Assembly (NCBI GenBank): GCA_900100895.1
Contig: FMTX01000024.1
Location: forward strand, 1 to 58,328
From: Lachnospiraceae bacterium YSD2013
GTDB taxonomy: Bacteria > Bacillota > Clostridia > Lachnospirales > Lachnospiraceae
Reading direction: 5' to 3'
DNA: 58,328 bases
Positions 35,718 to 42,615 of the stretch are shown here, one piece after another. A model generated the notes under the pieces. That model saw only the letters and a program-made list of their open reading frames with translations, had not been told where the DNA came from and searched no databases. The translations under genes and the position numbers were made by a program. Position 1 is the first letter of the stretch. Every line of letters starts with the position of its first letter.

Positions 35718-36224
35718 ATGGTAGACAACTATATGATGATCGGGGGAGCTGACGGCCCCACATCCGTATTTATCGCGGGAGAACTGGGGAACACTTCGTG
35801 GCTTAATATATTCGGGCTGATTATTGTCGCGCTGATATTGATTCCCAACATTATTTATGCTATAGCAGTTAAAGGGCAGAAGAACAAGTGCAAGAACATG
35901 TTCATGAATATCCTCGAGCAGATAGGCAGATACGCCTGTATGCTTCTTATGATTTTCAATGTGGGAATCGCTGAGTTTGGATTCAGCAATGTGGCGCTGT
36001 TCCTGGCTTACCTGTTCGGAAACGCTGTATTGCTCGTGGCTTACTGGGTAGTGTGGATGCTGTACTTTAAGAAGCCTTCTTTTGGCAAGCAGATTGCGCT
36101 TGCCGTGATACCTACAGCGATTTTCCTGCTGTGCGGCGTGACGATGGGACACTGGCTGCTTGTTATATTCGCGGTAGTGTTCGGCGCGGCGCATGTGTAT
36201 GTGACTTGCAAGAATCGAGTGTAA
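35718..36224 (+). CDS. Membrane protein carrying an isolated OadB-type motif
   Basis: A 168-aa protein. Its N-terminus MMIGGADGPTSVFIAGE is the signature sequence of the beta subunit of Na+-translocating decarboxylases (OadB/GcdB, GGADGPTxIF), where it helps form the ion path. The rest comprises four or five transmembrane helices and lacks the length (about 370-430 aa) of OadB. No decarboxylase alpha, gamma or biotin carrier gene is nearby. AAAGGAG lies before the ATG. The role is unknown; a vestigial or regulatory ion-binding protein is possible. Confidence 0.7.
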   Translation: MVDNYMMIGGADGPTSVFIAGELGNTSWLNIFGLIIVALILIPNIIYAIAVKGQKNKCKNMFMNILEQIGRYACMLLMIFNVGIAEFGFSNVALFLAYLFGNAVLLVAYWVVWMLYFKKPSFGKQIALAVIPTAIFLLCGVTMGHWLLVIFAVVFGAAHVYVTCKNRV

Positions 36225-36286
36225 GGCAGTGGCCGGGCGGCCTGCGGTGACCGGGGCAGCCCGATAATAAATTGACGGAGATGAAG

Positions 36287-36934
36287 ATGAAGAAACGAAT
36301 CATATGCTTTGGCGACTCCAATACCTGGGGATATAACCCCACGAACGGAAGCCGCTATGACGAAAACACAAGATGGCCCATGGTACTTCAGCACTTGCTG
36401 GGCGATGACTATACGATTATCGAGGAAGGCCAGAACGGCCGCACCATCGCCAATGCCGACCCCTGGGAGTGGGGCTGCAAGTGTGGCATGGACTACATCC
36501 TTCCCATGGTGGAAAGCCAGAAGCCTTTTGACCTTTTAATAATCATGCTCGGTTCCAACGACCTTAAGGCTAAGTTCCACTTGCCTGCCGGCGACATCGC
36601 GGGCAGCTTGCAGAACATGCTCATGAAGACCAAGAGCTTCTTACAGTACCAGTGCGGCATTCAGCCTAAGATTCTTATCGTGGCGCCTCCGCACCTCGGC
36701 GATGACCTGGCGTCATCCCCCTTCGCGCCTTTCTTTGACGTGGATACCGTAATCGAGAACTCCAAGCATCTGGCATACTGGTACGAGCTCGTCGCCCGGC
36801 AATTCGACTGCGACTTTCTCGACGCCGCCACCCTCTGCACCGCAGGCTCCGCCGACTCCCTCCACCTCATGGAAGACGGCCACAAAGCCCTCGCCGAGGG
36901 CGTGTATAGGAAGGTGAAGGAGATGGGAGTGTAG
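36287..36934 (+). CDS. SGNH/GDSL-family hydrolase
   Basis: A 215-aa esterase-type hydrolase. Block I is CFGDSNTWG with the nucleophile serine, block II glycine lies in GQNGRT, block III is MLGSNDLK and block V is DSLHLMEDGH with the Asp-x-x-His dyad. This subgroup resembles arylesterase/acyl-hydrolase proteins of Firmicutes. No signal peptide, so it is cytoplasmic. The start was placed at ATG 36287, 7 nt after GGAG; TTG 36272 and ATG 36281 are less likely. Confidence 0.9.
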   Translation: MKKRIICFGDSNTWGYNPTNGSRYDENTRWPMVLQHLLGDDYTIIEEGQNGRTIANADPWEWGCKCGMDYILPMVESQKPFDLLIIMLGSNDLKAKFHLPAGDIAGSLQNMLMKTKSFLQYQCGIQPKILIVAPPHLGDDLASSPFAPFFDVDTVIENSKHLAYWYELVARQFDCDFLDAATLCTAGSADSLHLMEDGHKALAEGVYRKVKEMGV

Positions 36935-36979
36935 TTACAGCCTGCTGTGGGGCTTTCGAAGCCAGTTTTCGGGGCAGTA

Positions 36980-37300
36980 ATGCATAAATTCGCGATTTTC
37001 GCCATTTTATCCATTAAAAATCAGGGTAAAAAAATAGGTGGGATGGATAAAAAGTCCGATTCCGCCTTTTTTATGCATTGTTTTTACAGAATACTGGTTT
37101 AAAAGTGTAGCAGACAAGGGATAAAAGTCTTAATTTCCGGCTTTTATCCCTTGCTTTTGCCCCAAATCGGCCTAGTATCGGTTTCAAAGCCACGCTAACA
37201 ATGGATAAAAAACTGTTTTTCGAGATTTTATGCACTGGTGCCCGAAAAAAGGCCTCCAAAACAATGGATAAAATCAGGGATTTTGAGGATTTTATGCATT
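36980..37300. repeat. Array of five imperfect palindromic 36-38-nt repeats
   Basis: Units at 36980-37015, 37043-37080, 37116-37152, 37201-37237 and 37264-37300. Typical ends are ATGGATAAAA and TTTTATGCATT, each unit being an imperfect inverted repeat. Unit 1 is in reverse orientation, and unit 3 is almost perfectly symmetrical (AAGGGATAAAAG with CTTTTATCCCTT). Spacers are 26-48 nt and unrelated. Spacer size, palindromic units and lack of conserved repeat exclude a CRISPR. The stretch holds no gene. Confidence 0.8.
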
Positions 37301-37395
37301 ATACTCAGTTTTGGCGCGTATATTATTGATTTGGCAAAACATCCTTGGCACATATGCATATTATGATATAATTTAACTATAAAGGAGGCTGCGGT

Positions 37396-37551
37396 ATGTA
37401 TACTTACGAAGAATACAAAAGAATGAAGGCTCGGCCAGAGCTTCTGGAAATGTTGACGGAAGCTGAAGACGATGTTCGAAATGGCAGAGTGGCTCCCATT
37501 GAGGATACATTCGATAATCTTCGTTCGATTCTTAAGGAGAAAAAGAGTTGA
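37396..37551 (+). CDS. Small antitoxin-like protein
   Basis: A 51-aa helical protein (MYTYEEYKRMKARPELLEML, then DDVRNGRVAPIEDTFDNLRS). The C-terminal pattern 'GRVAPIEDTFDNLRSIL' is the toxin-wrapping tail of RelB/Phd-like type II antitoxins; the usual N-terminal DNA-binding part is not present. AAAGGAGG lies 7 nt before the ATG. It overlaps the next ORF by 4 bp (TTGA), as toxin-antitoxin pairs do. Confidence 0.55.
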   Translation: MYTYEEYKRMKARPELLEMLTEAEDDVRNGRVAPIEDTFDNLRSILKEKKS

Positions 37552-37658
37552 AAGGTATGATTATCCGAACGGAGATTGATGACGAACATAAGCTAATCAC
37601 GATTTATGCAGTCTTCGATCAGCGACAGGATTACGTCAATATCATGCGTGGGTTATGA
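37548..37658 (+). pseudogene. Remnant of a RelE/ParE-type toxin
   Basis: A 36-aa ORF from TTG 37548 (overlapping the antitoxin stop). It ends LITIYAVFDQRQDYVNIMRGL minus one or two residues, which is the typical C-terminus of ParE/RelE-like toxins of Clostridia (about 90-105 aa). Only this tail remains, joined to a short N-terminus, so the gene looks internally deleted and is probably inactive. The assignment rests on the tail pattern only. Confidence 0.45.
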
Positions 37659-37683
37659 TAATGACTATAATATAGCATTTCCC

Positions 37684-37715
37684 AAGGGCTCGGCTTTACG
37701 CCGGGCTCTTTTTTG
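37684..37715 (+). terminator. Rho-independent terminator
   Basis: AGGGCTCGGC and GCCGGGCTCT form a stem with two G-U pairs, followed by TTTTTTG. Confidence 0.75.
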
Positions 37716-37960
37716 CGTCAAAGAAGGACTTGATAGGTGGCGAACGGGGCCGAAAAAGGTCAATTGGGGCAAAAATTGCTGACCCTGAAGTGAGTTTTTG
37801 ACGCTGGGGGTCAAAGAAAGTGTTTTTTTAGAGGATCATCCTTGATATAATCAATTCCGAAAAGCTGTCGAGGAGGATCTGTCGATGTCCATCAACGACA
37901 AGCTTAACATCCACCGGCAAGAGCCTAGCTACATATGGAACTAAAAGCACAGGGGTACAC
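37716..37960. other. Intergenic region with GTCAA palindromes and a possible leader ORF
   Basis: Two short inverted repeats share the word GGTCAA / TTGACC: around 37758-37787 and TTTGAC-N6-GTCAAA around 37796-37814. TATAAT at about 37845 may be a -10. A 19-codon ORF (37885-37944, starting MSINDKLNIHRQE) has AGGAGG upstream and ends 16 nt before the next gene. It could be a leader peptide or chance. Confidence 0.35.
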
Positions 37961-38923
37961 ATGAAGACCAAAGAAGACGTTATCGAAGCGCTTAGACAGA
38001 TACATTATCTGGAGCGCACAGCCGAACTGGCGTATAAGTACAGACGGGACCCGAAGGGCAAGAGGGTGCCTAAGGCGAAGAAGGAAAAGGTAATCGAGAT
38101 AGCCAATAAGCTTGGATACCATTGCGAATACGAAAGGGACCGGTACTATTTGGGCAAGGACGGTATCGGCGATTACCACGATTGGCCGATATTGGTGTTC
38201 TTTAGGGAGTCATGGGTCCTTTTTACGATTGGGTATCGCGAGAACGGTGAGTGGATATATGGTAATCGGTGCGATGCGTTGAAAGTAGCGGTAGCGGGGG
38301 ATGATTCTTACAGAAACGGCTCCCCGGCATACACTTCTTACGAAAAACTGGAAGAAATCATGGCGGAAATAGTGTCCATTTATGAAGATGCGGGGAAAGC
38401 GCTGTATGGCCTTGACGGGATAAGCGATAGAGGCAGAGCCGAATATGAGAAGCCGGATTTTGAGCTAAGTGTTACCAAGGACATTATTCTCGATGCACTC
38501 AGGAAAATCAACTTTTTGGAGAGGTCGCAAGAACTATCTAAGCAATTCCGTAATCATTTTCCCGAGATTATGCCGAACATTGATGTGGTAAGGGTAAAAG
38601 AAATAATACGCAAGCTCGGCTATGAACCGGGCAATACGGGCAAGAGTTTTTATTTAAAAGAACAGGCTCCGGATAACCTTGATTTTCGGTTCGCTTTCGG
38701 ACTAAAATATGGATTGTTTAATATTTCGTGGACGGTAAGCGACGAGGGAGAATTCGTATACGGAGGACCTTGGCTCATTTTTAAGCGGGCGTTGCTCGGT
38801 TCGTTAGAAGTAAGAGGCGATAGCGTAAGCTTCGGCTCATATGAAGAACTCGAGGAAATCCTGAAGATTGTGCTCGAAATGTACGAAGAATTTAAACAGG
38901 CAGTGCTTAAGAGACGGAGATGA
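37961..38923 (+). CDS. Internally duplicated protein of unknown function
   Basis: A 320-aa soluble protein made of two related halves. Half 1 (1-155) begins TKEDVIEALRQIHYLERTAEL and ends with a YTSYEKLEEIMAEIVSIYED helix. Half 2 (165-315) begins TKDIILDALRKINFLERSQEL and ends FGSYEELEEILKIVLEMYEE. Both contain a central beta region with G-E-(W/F)-(I/V)-Y-G. No catalytic motif or family was recognised. It lies 4 nt upstream of a MATE gene. Two-domain repeats of this type are common in immunity-like proteins, which is a guess. Confidence 0.7.
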   Translation: MKTKEDVIEALRQIHYLERTAELAYKYRRDPKGKRVPKAKKEKVIEIANKLGYHCEYERDRYYLGKDGIGDYHDWPILVFFRESWVLFTIGYRENGEWIYGNRCDALKVAVAGDDSYRNGSPAYTSYEKLEEIMAEIVSIYEDAGKALYGLDGISDRGRAEYEKPDFELSVTKDIILDALRKINFLERSQELSKQFRNHFPEIMPNIDVVRVKEIIRKLGYEPGNTGKSFYLKEQAPDNLDFRFAFGLKYGLFNISWTVSDEGEFVYGGPWLIFKRALLGSLEVRGDSVSFGSYEELEEILKIVLEMYEEFKQAVLKRRR

Positions 38924-38927
38924 TTAA

Positions 38928-40253
38928 ATGAACAGAAATCTCACGGAGGGAGAACCGCAGAAGGTGTTGTGGAGGTTTTGCCTCCCTCTTTTTGGAAGTA
39001 TTATTTTTCAGCAGTTGTATAATATCGCGGACAGTCTGGTGGCGGGAAGGTTTATCGGTGAGAATGCGCTGGCTGCCGTGGGGAATAGTTATGAGATAAC
39101 GCTTATATTTATTGCTTTTGCTTTCGGGTGCAATATAGGGTGCTCGGTGGTGGTGTCGACGTACTTCGGAGGGAAGCAGTATAAAGAAGTGAAGACGGCT
39201 GTATCGACGGCGATGATTGCGAGCGGAGTGCTGTGCCTGGCGCTGATGATTGCGGGGGTGGGACTGTGCGGAGAGCTGCTACGGCTTATTAAGACGCCTG
39301 AGGCGGTGTTTGCGGATTCTAAGCTGTATCTGGATATTTATATTCTGGGATTGCCTTTCGTATTCTTTTATAATATTTCCACGGGTATATTCTCGGCGAT
39401 GGGAGATTCGAGGACTCCGTTTGTGTTCCTCGCGGCGTCGTCGTGCTCGAATATTCTGATGGATATATGGTTCGTGGCCGGATTTCATATGGGGGTCGCG
39501 GGCGTGGCTTGGGCGACGTTTATATGCCAGGGAGTGAGCTGCGCGCTGGCGGTGCTGTTCGTGTTGAGGCGACTGCACAAGGTCGAGACGGCTGAGAAGG
39601 CGCCGGTATTCTCGTGGAACATCCTCAGTAAGATTGCCAAGATTGCTATACCCAGCACTTTGCAGCAGAGCTTTATTTCGGTGGGAAACATTGTTATACA
39701 GGGAATTATTAACGGCTTCGGGCCCGGCGTTATGGCGGGATACTCGGCAGGCATTAAGCTTAATAACCTCGTAATTACGTCTTTCACCACGCTCGGCAAC
39801 GGAGTGTCCAATTATGCAGCCCAGAACCTGGGCGCCGGCAAGTACGACAGAATCTCTAAGGGATTCCGCGCGGGACTGAAGCTCGTGTGGATGCTGTGCG
39901 TGCCGCTTTCGGCGCTGTACTTTGTGTTCGGACGAAACCTCCTTATGCTGTTCATGAAAGAACCGTCGGCGGAAGCCGTGGAATCGGGGCTTATGCTGCT
40001 TAGGATAATCGCACCGTTTTATTTTGTCGTGTCAGCGAAGCTTATCGCGGATGGCGTACTACGGGGCAGGAGCCTGATGGGCAAGTTCATGATTGCGACA
40101 TTCACCGACCTTATCCTCAGGGTAATCCTGGCAGCAGTACTCTCCGCAACATCGCTTGGCTCCACCGGCATATGGTGCGCTTGGCCCATAGGATGGGCCG
40201 TGGCCGCGGGATTGTCGGTTGCGTTCTATAGGCGAAGCAACCGAGTGCAGTAG
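38928..40253 (+). CDS. MATE-family efflux transporter (second copy)
   Basis: A 441-aa transporter with about 12 hydrophobic segments in two halves. N-terminal MNRNLTEGEPQKVLWRFCLP and the loop QLYNIADSLVAGRFIG are MATE signatures. It belongs to a different clade than the copy at 813 (ESxxNP-type N-terminus). The start follows the upstream gene by 4 nt, so the two are probably co-transcribed. The substrate is unknown. Confidence 0.92.
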   Translation: MNRNLTEGEPQKVLWRFCLPLFGSIIFQQLYNIADSLVAGRFIGENALAAVGNSYEITLIFIAFAFGCNIGCSVVVSTYFGGKQYKEVKTAVSTAMIASGVLCLALMIAGVGLCGELLRLIKTPEAVFADSKLYLDIYILGLPFVFFYNISTGIFSAMGDSRTPFVFLAASSCSNILMDIWFVAGFHMGVAGVAWATFICQGVSCALAVLFVLRRLHKVETAEKAPVFSWNILSKIAKIAIPSTLQQSFISVGNIVIQGIINGFGPGVMAGYSAGIKLNNLVITSFTTLGNGVSNYAAQNLGAGKYDRISKGFRAGLKLVWMLCVPLSALYFVFGRNLLMLFMKEPSAEAVESGLMLLRIIAPFYFVVSAKLIADGVLRGRSLMGKFMIATFTDLILRVILAAVLSATSLGSTGIWCAWPIGWAVAAGLSVAFYRRSNRVQ

Positions 40254-40273
40254 CGCCGGCAGATTAAAGAATC

Positions 40274-40346
40274 AAAAAGAGTCCGCAAGGAGCTGAAACC
40301 GTATGTTTTGCTTAACATTCGGGGTCGCTTCGCAAGGACTCTTTTT
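40274..40346. terminator. Long-loop bidirectional terminator
   Basis: AAAAAGAGTCC (40274-40284) pairs perfectly with GGACTCTTTTT (40336-40346). The 51-nt interior contains CGCAAGG / CTTCG pieces that may extend the fold. It ends both the MATE gene and the convergent gene. Confidence 0.65.
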
Positions 40347-40362
40347 CTATGGCCTTAATATT

Positions 40363-40851
40363 CTATTTCTTAGCGCGTCTCCGAAGCTTCACCGCAATCA
40401 ACCCAACAATTCCAATCACCAGCGAACTTCCCCCGAGGAAGTCCAAGACCAAAATAGCCGGCCTGCTGCCCGCGTACTTAGACGTCGAATACACGGCATA
40501 GGTGCACACGCCTAACACGATAGCCGCGACTACACCTGCGAATATGGACATATGGCAGTTGTCCTCTATCTCCTCAAGCAGATTCTTCGATTTCCCAATC
40601 AGAATCCCCCACAGCAAAAGAAAAATCACCGCAAGCCCCGCCGTCACCACCTGCCCCCGGGCTACGCCCTCTTTAAGGTCGTTGATCGTGGCTATTATCG
40701 GGTTGCCGAGGCCTTCCATGCGCTTAAGGCATAAATACGTAAGCGTCCCACATATGTACGCTCCCCACGCGCAAAAAAGTCGTAGCGAATGATAATCTCC
40801 GCGAGATACTTCTTCTTCAATGATTTTAAGTCCGGCTCCGCCTGAGCTCAT
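40363..40851 (-). CDS. Four-helix membrane protein of unknown function
   Basis: A 162-aa membrane protein with four hydrophobic segments (about 27-45, 68-87, 103-122, 133-153) and a basic C-terminus (KLRRRAKK). No family was recognised. It is convergent to the MATE gene and reads away from the accessory island. The predicted small RNA at 40950 is oriented in the same direction and ends before its start. Confidence 0.65.
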   Translation of the reverse strand: MSSGGAGLKIIEEEVSRGDYHSLRLFCAWGAYICGTLTYLCLKRMEGLGNPIIATINDLKEGVARGQVVTAGLAVIFLLLWGILIGKSKNLLEEIEDNCHMSIFAGVVAAIVLGVCTYAVYSTSKYAGSRPAILVLDFLGGSSLVIGIVGLIAVKLRRRAKK

Positions 40852-40949
40852 GGTTAGTGTCCTTTCTGTGGTGTGAGTGGTATTAATACAAAGAATGAGG
40901 AGACGTTTGCACTATAGAATAACGTTCTATTTGTACAAATAATGAATCC

Positions 40950-41033
40950 GTGGAATGAAAAAAACAAGAAGACGACATAAGCATCTTCTTGTTAATATAA
41001 TCCAAATTTTTAAAATTCAAAAAATAAGACCTA
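40950..41033 (-). ncRNA. Predicted small RNA (about 80 nt)
   Basis: On the minus strand, TTGACA (41069-41064) and TAATAT (41045-41040) are separated by 18 bp, predicting a start near 41033. About 40 nt later comes a terminator: AACAAGAAGA (40993-40984 as read on minus) pairs with its complement at 40972-40963, followed by a run of seven or more U. No ORF with a ribosome binding site lies between. It could be a regulatory RNA or the remains of a deleted gene. Confidence 0.5.
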
Positions 41034-41333
41034 GGTAATATATTAGCACTGGGTTAGTTGGCTTGTCAACGCGTTTTCTTGCAATTATCTGAGAAATGGC
41101 GTTTTTGCTGAAACAGTACAAAATTCGTTTAAATTTTCGTACAATTGCCTATGGTGCGTAACGCTTCGAAATGATATAATTATCCCGAAAGCAGAAGACA
41201 TTCAAGCTAATAAAAATGTATCTCAGCATAGGTGAGTATATGAACATGCAAATGCTTAAAAATTTGATAAAGTTTTTTAAAAGCAGATACTATTGCAGCT
41301 CGTAATAATAAACTGGTTTATTTAGTTTGTTAA

Positions 41334-41366
41334 ATCGGAGATGCTGCGAACATCTCCGATTTTTTA
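41334..41366 (+). terminator. Rho-independent terminator
   Basis: CGGAGATG (41336-41343) pairs with CATCTCCG (41351-41358), followed by ATTTTTT. Confidence 0.85.
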
Positions 41367-41398
41367 TGTCCTTCTGCTCACAACCTTTCACTGTCATT

Positions 41399-41464
41399 GA
41401 GAGGTGGACGCTATAGCGCGTCAAAATGAACGCGCAACAACATAATACCATAGCGTCTTCCTCT
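41399..41464 (+). promoter_or_regulatory. Nested inverted-repeat RNA element before 41494
   Basis: Outer stem GAGAGG-N2-GACGCTAT pairs with ATAGCGTC-N2-CCTCTC, with symmetric 2-nt internal loops. Inside is a second hairpin, GCGCGT-caaaatga-ACGCGC, plus an unpaired A-rich arm. No U-tract follows. It lies 29 nt upstream of the CDS at 41494 and does not match any riboswitch class I can recognise. Confidence 0.55.
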
Positions 41465-41493
41465 CGTCAACAAACTTTTACTGGAGGAATACT

Positions 41494-41820
41494 ATGGATA
41501 ACTTATTAGCTGAACGCTTTGGCGAGACTTTGGCGGACAAAATGTCTCTGGCTGACATTAAGGCGATGCTGGATCGTCTTAATGAGCAGGAACTTTACAA
41601 TTTTCTCGTTGCGCTTATTGATGGAGGAGTACCTTCTTCCGGCTGCTTGTGCAAAGAGTATAATGAATGCAAACTTGGCTTATCAGGCCATAGCCCCACA
41701 GATTGGTTTTTGGGATTAAAGATGTCTCATACCAACATTCGCATCGAAACTTTTGGCTCTGAAGAAAGTCTCAAGTCGTTCATACTTATGCTTTTTGAGA
41801 GTGCAAGACATGAACAGTAG
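41494..41820 (+). CDS. 108-aa protein of unknown function
   Basis: A soluble protein with an acidic helical N-terminal half (FGETLADKMSLADIKAML, then NEQELYNFLVALID) and a cysteine pair (GCLCKEYNEC). GGAGG precedes the ATG. It overlaps the YARHG gene by 11 bp, so the two are translationally coupled. No family was recognised. Confidence 0.65.
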   Translation: MDNLLAERFGETLADKMSLADIKAMLDRLNEQELYNFLVALIDGGVPSSGCLCKEYNECKLGLSGHSPTDWFLGLKMSHTNIRIETFGSEESLKSFILMLFESARHEQ

Positions 41821-42346
41821 CCTAAGCAAACCTGTTGTTATAGTAATTGACCGTAAGGTAGAGACCAGGGGGATTTCGTTTAACCCAATATTGATATTGG
41901 GGGCAATCATTTTTGCAATTGTTGTCCTTGTAACAAGTCGGACAAATAAAAAGGATGATACGCCAAACACCACTCACTATGATACTCAGGTTGAAGCATA
42001 TGCAGGTGGTGTCGTTGAAACGAGCTATGTGGTAACATTACCGGATGAAGAACTGCTGATTAAGCGCCTTACGGAAGAAACTATTGACGATAGTTTTATT
42101 GTAGAATACTACGATGAGTACTATTCAGATGTTTATCCAAGCTTACGCCGGTTTGTGCAGTACCTCATAAATGCTATCTATGCGAATAGAGGACACTGTT
42201 TTGACGATTCGGATGTCCAAGGCTTTTTTGATAGCAAGAAGTGGTATGTAAGCAAGGGTGCAAAAGTTAGATGGGAAGACTTTAGCTGGAAAGAGCAACA
42301 TAATCTTACCGTACTTACAGAGATGCGAAAAGAACTTAAAGAATGA
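41810..42346 (+). CDS. Single-pass membrane protein with YARHG domain
   Basis: A 178-aa protein: cytoplasmic N-terminus, transmembrane helix (NPILILGAIIFAIVVLVTS), then an extracellular part. The C-terminal 50 residues match the YARHG domain: IYANRGHCFDDSDVQGFFDS, then KKWYV and a hydrophobic NLTVLTEMRKE end (N in place of R-H variation). YARHG is an extracellular domain of unknown function, found with peptidases. The start is ATG 41810 overlapping the upstream stop; an alternative start at 41753 would add 19 residues. Confidence 0.75.
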   Translation: MNSSLSKPVVIVIDRKVETRGISFNPILILGAIIFAIVVLVTSRTNKKDDTPNTTHYDTQVEAYAGGVVETSYVVTLPDEELLIKRLTEETIDDSFIVEYYDEYYSDVYPSLRRFVQYLINAIYANRGHCFDDSDVQGFFDSKKWYVSKGAKVRWEDFSWKEQHNLTVLTEMRKELKE

Positions 42347-42370
42347 CCGCCCAGAAATGGGCGGTTTTTA
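42345..42370 (+). terminator. Rho-independent terminator
   Basis: CCGCCCA-gaaa-TGGGCGG (42347-42364), followed by TTTTTAT. Confidence 0.88.
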
Positions 42371-42468
42371 TATATGGAAATATGTCTAAGAACCGTTCCT
42401 CCCTTCATATCAACAAAGAGGGATATGCTTATGTTTGCTAATTGAGACGAACTTAATCGTGAAGTATA

Positions 42469-42507
42469 GCATCGACTAAACAGAATTTGTTTAGTCGGTG
42501 CTTTTCT
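42469..42507 (+). terminator. Second terminator-like hairpin
   Basis: GCATCGACTAAAC (42469-42481) pairs with GTTTAGTCGGTGC (42489-42501, one G-U pair), followed by TTTTC. Nothing with a ribosome binding site lies between it and the terminator at 42345, which suggests a short remnant or small RNA between them. Confidence 0.65.
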
Positions 42508-42615
42508 ACAGAATTATTCGTTGATATTGAATTACAAACAGAATAAAATAGTATTGTTATATTCTTTATGATTTCAGTTAAAAAATGGCAGTTTGCTTTT
42601 CTCGGAGAAACGTGT

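Larger units (their letters stand above)
41175..41493 (+). other. Leader/micro-ORF region at the island border
   Basis: Contains a TATAAT (41175-41180), a 21-codon ORF (41240-41305, MNMQMLKNLIKFFKSRYYCS, basic amphipathic) after AGGTGAG, a strong terminator (41334-41366) and a two-stem structure (41399-41464). The micro-ORF with promoter and terminator forms a small transcription unit; it could encode a toxin-like or signalling peptide, or be a structured RNA. Confidence 0.4.

Noticed and set aside
36980-37300. CRISPR-like array
   Set aside because: Units are palindromic and differ in the middle, one is inverted, spacers vary from 26 to 48 nt, and no cas gene is present.
42363-42440. Short ORF between two terminators (MSKNRSSLHINKEGY...)
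   Set aside because: No ribosome binding site, only 19 codons; it may be a remnant, but nothing supports expression.
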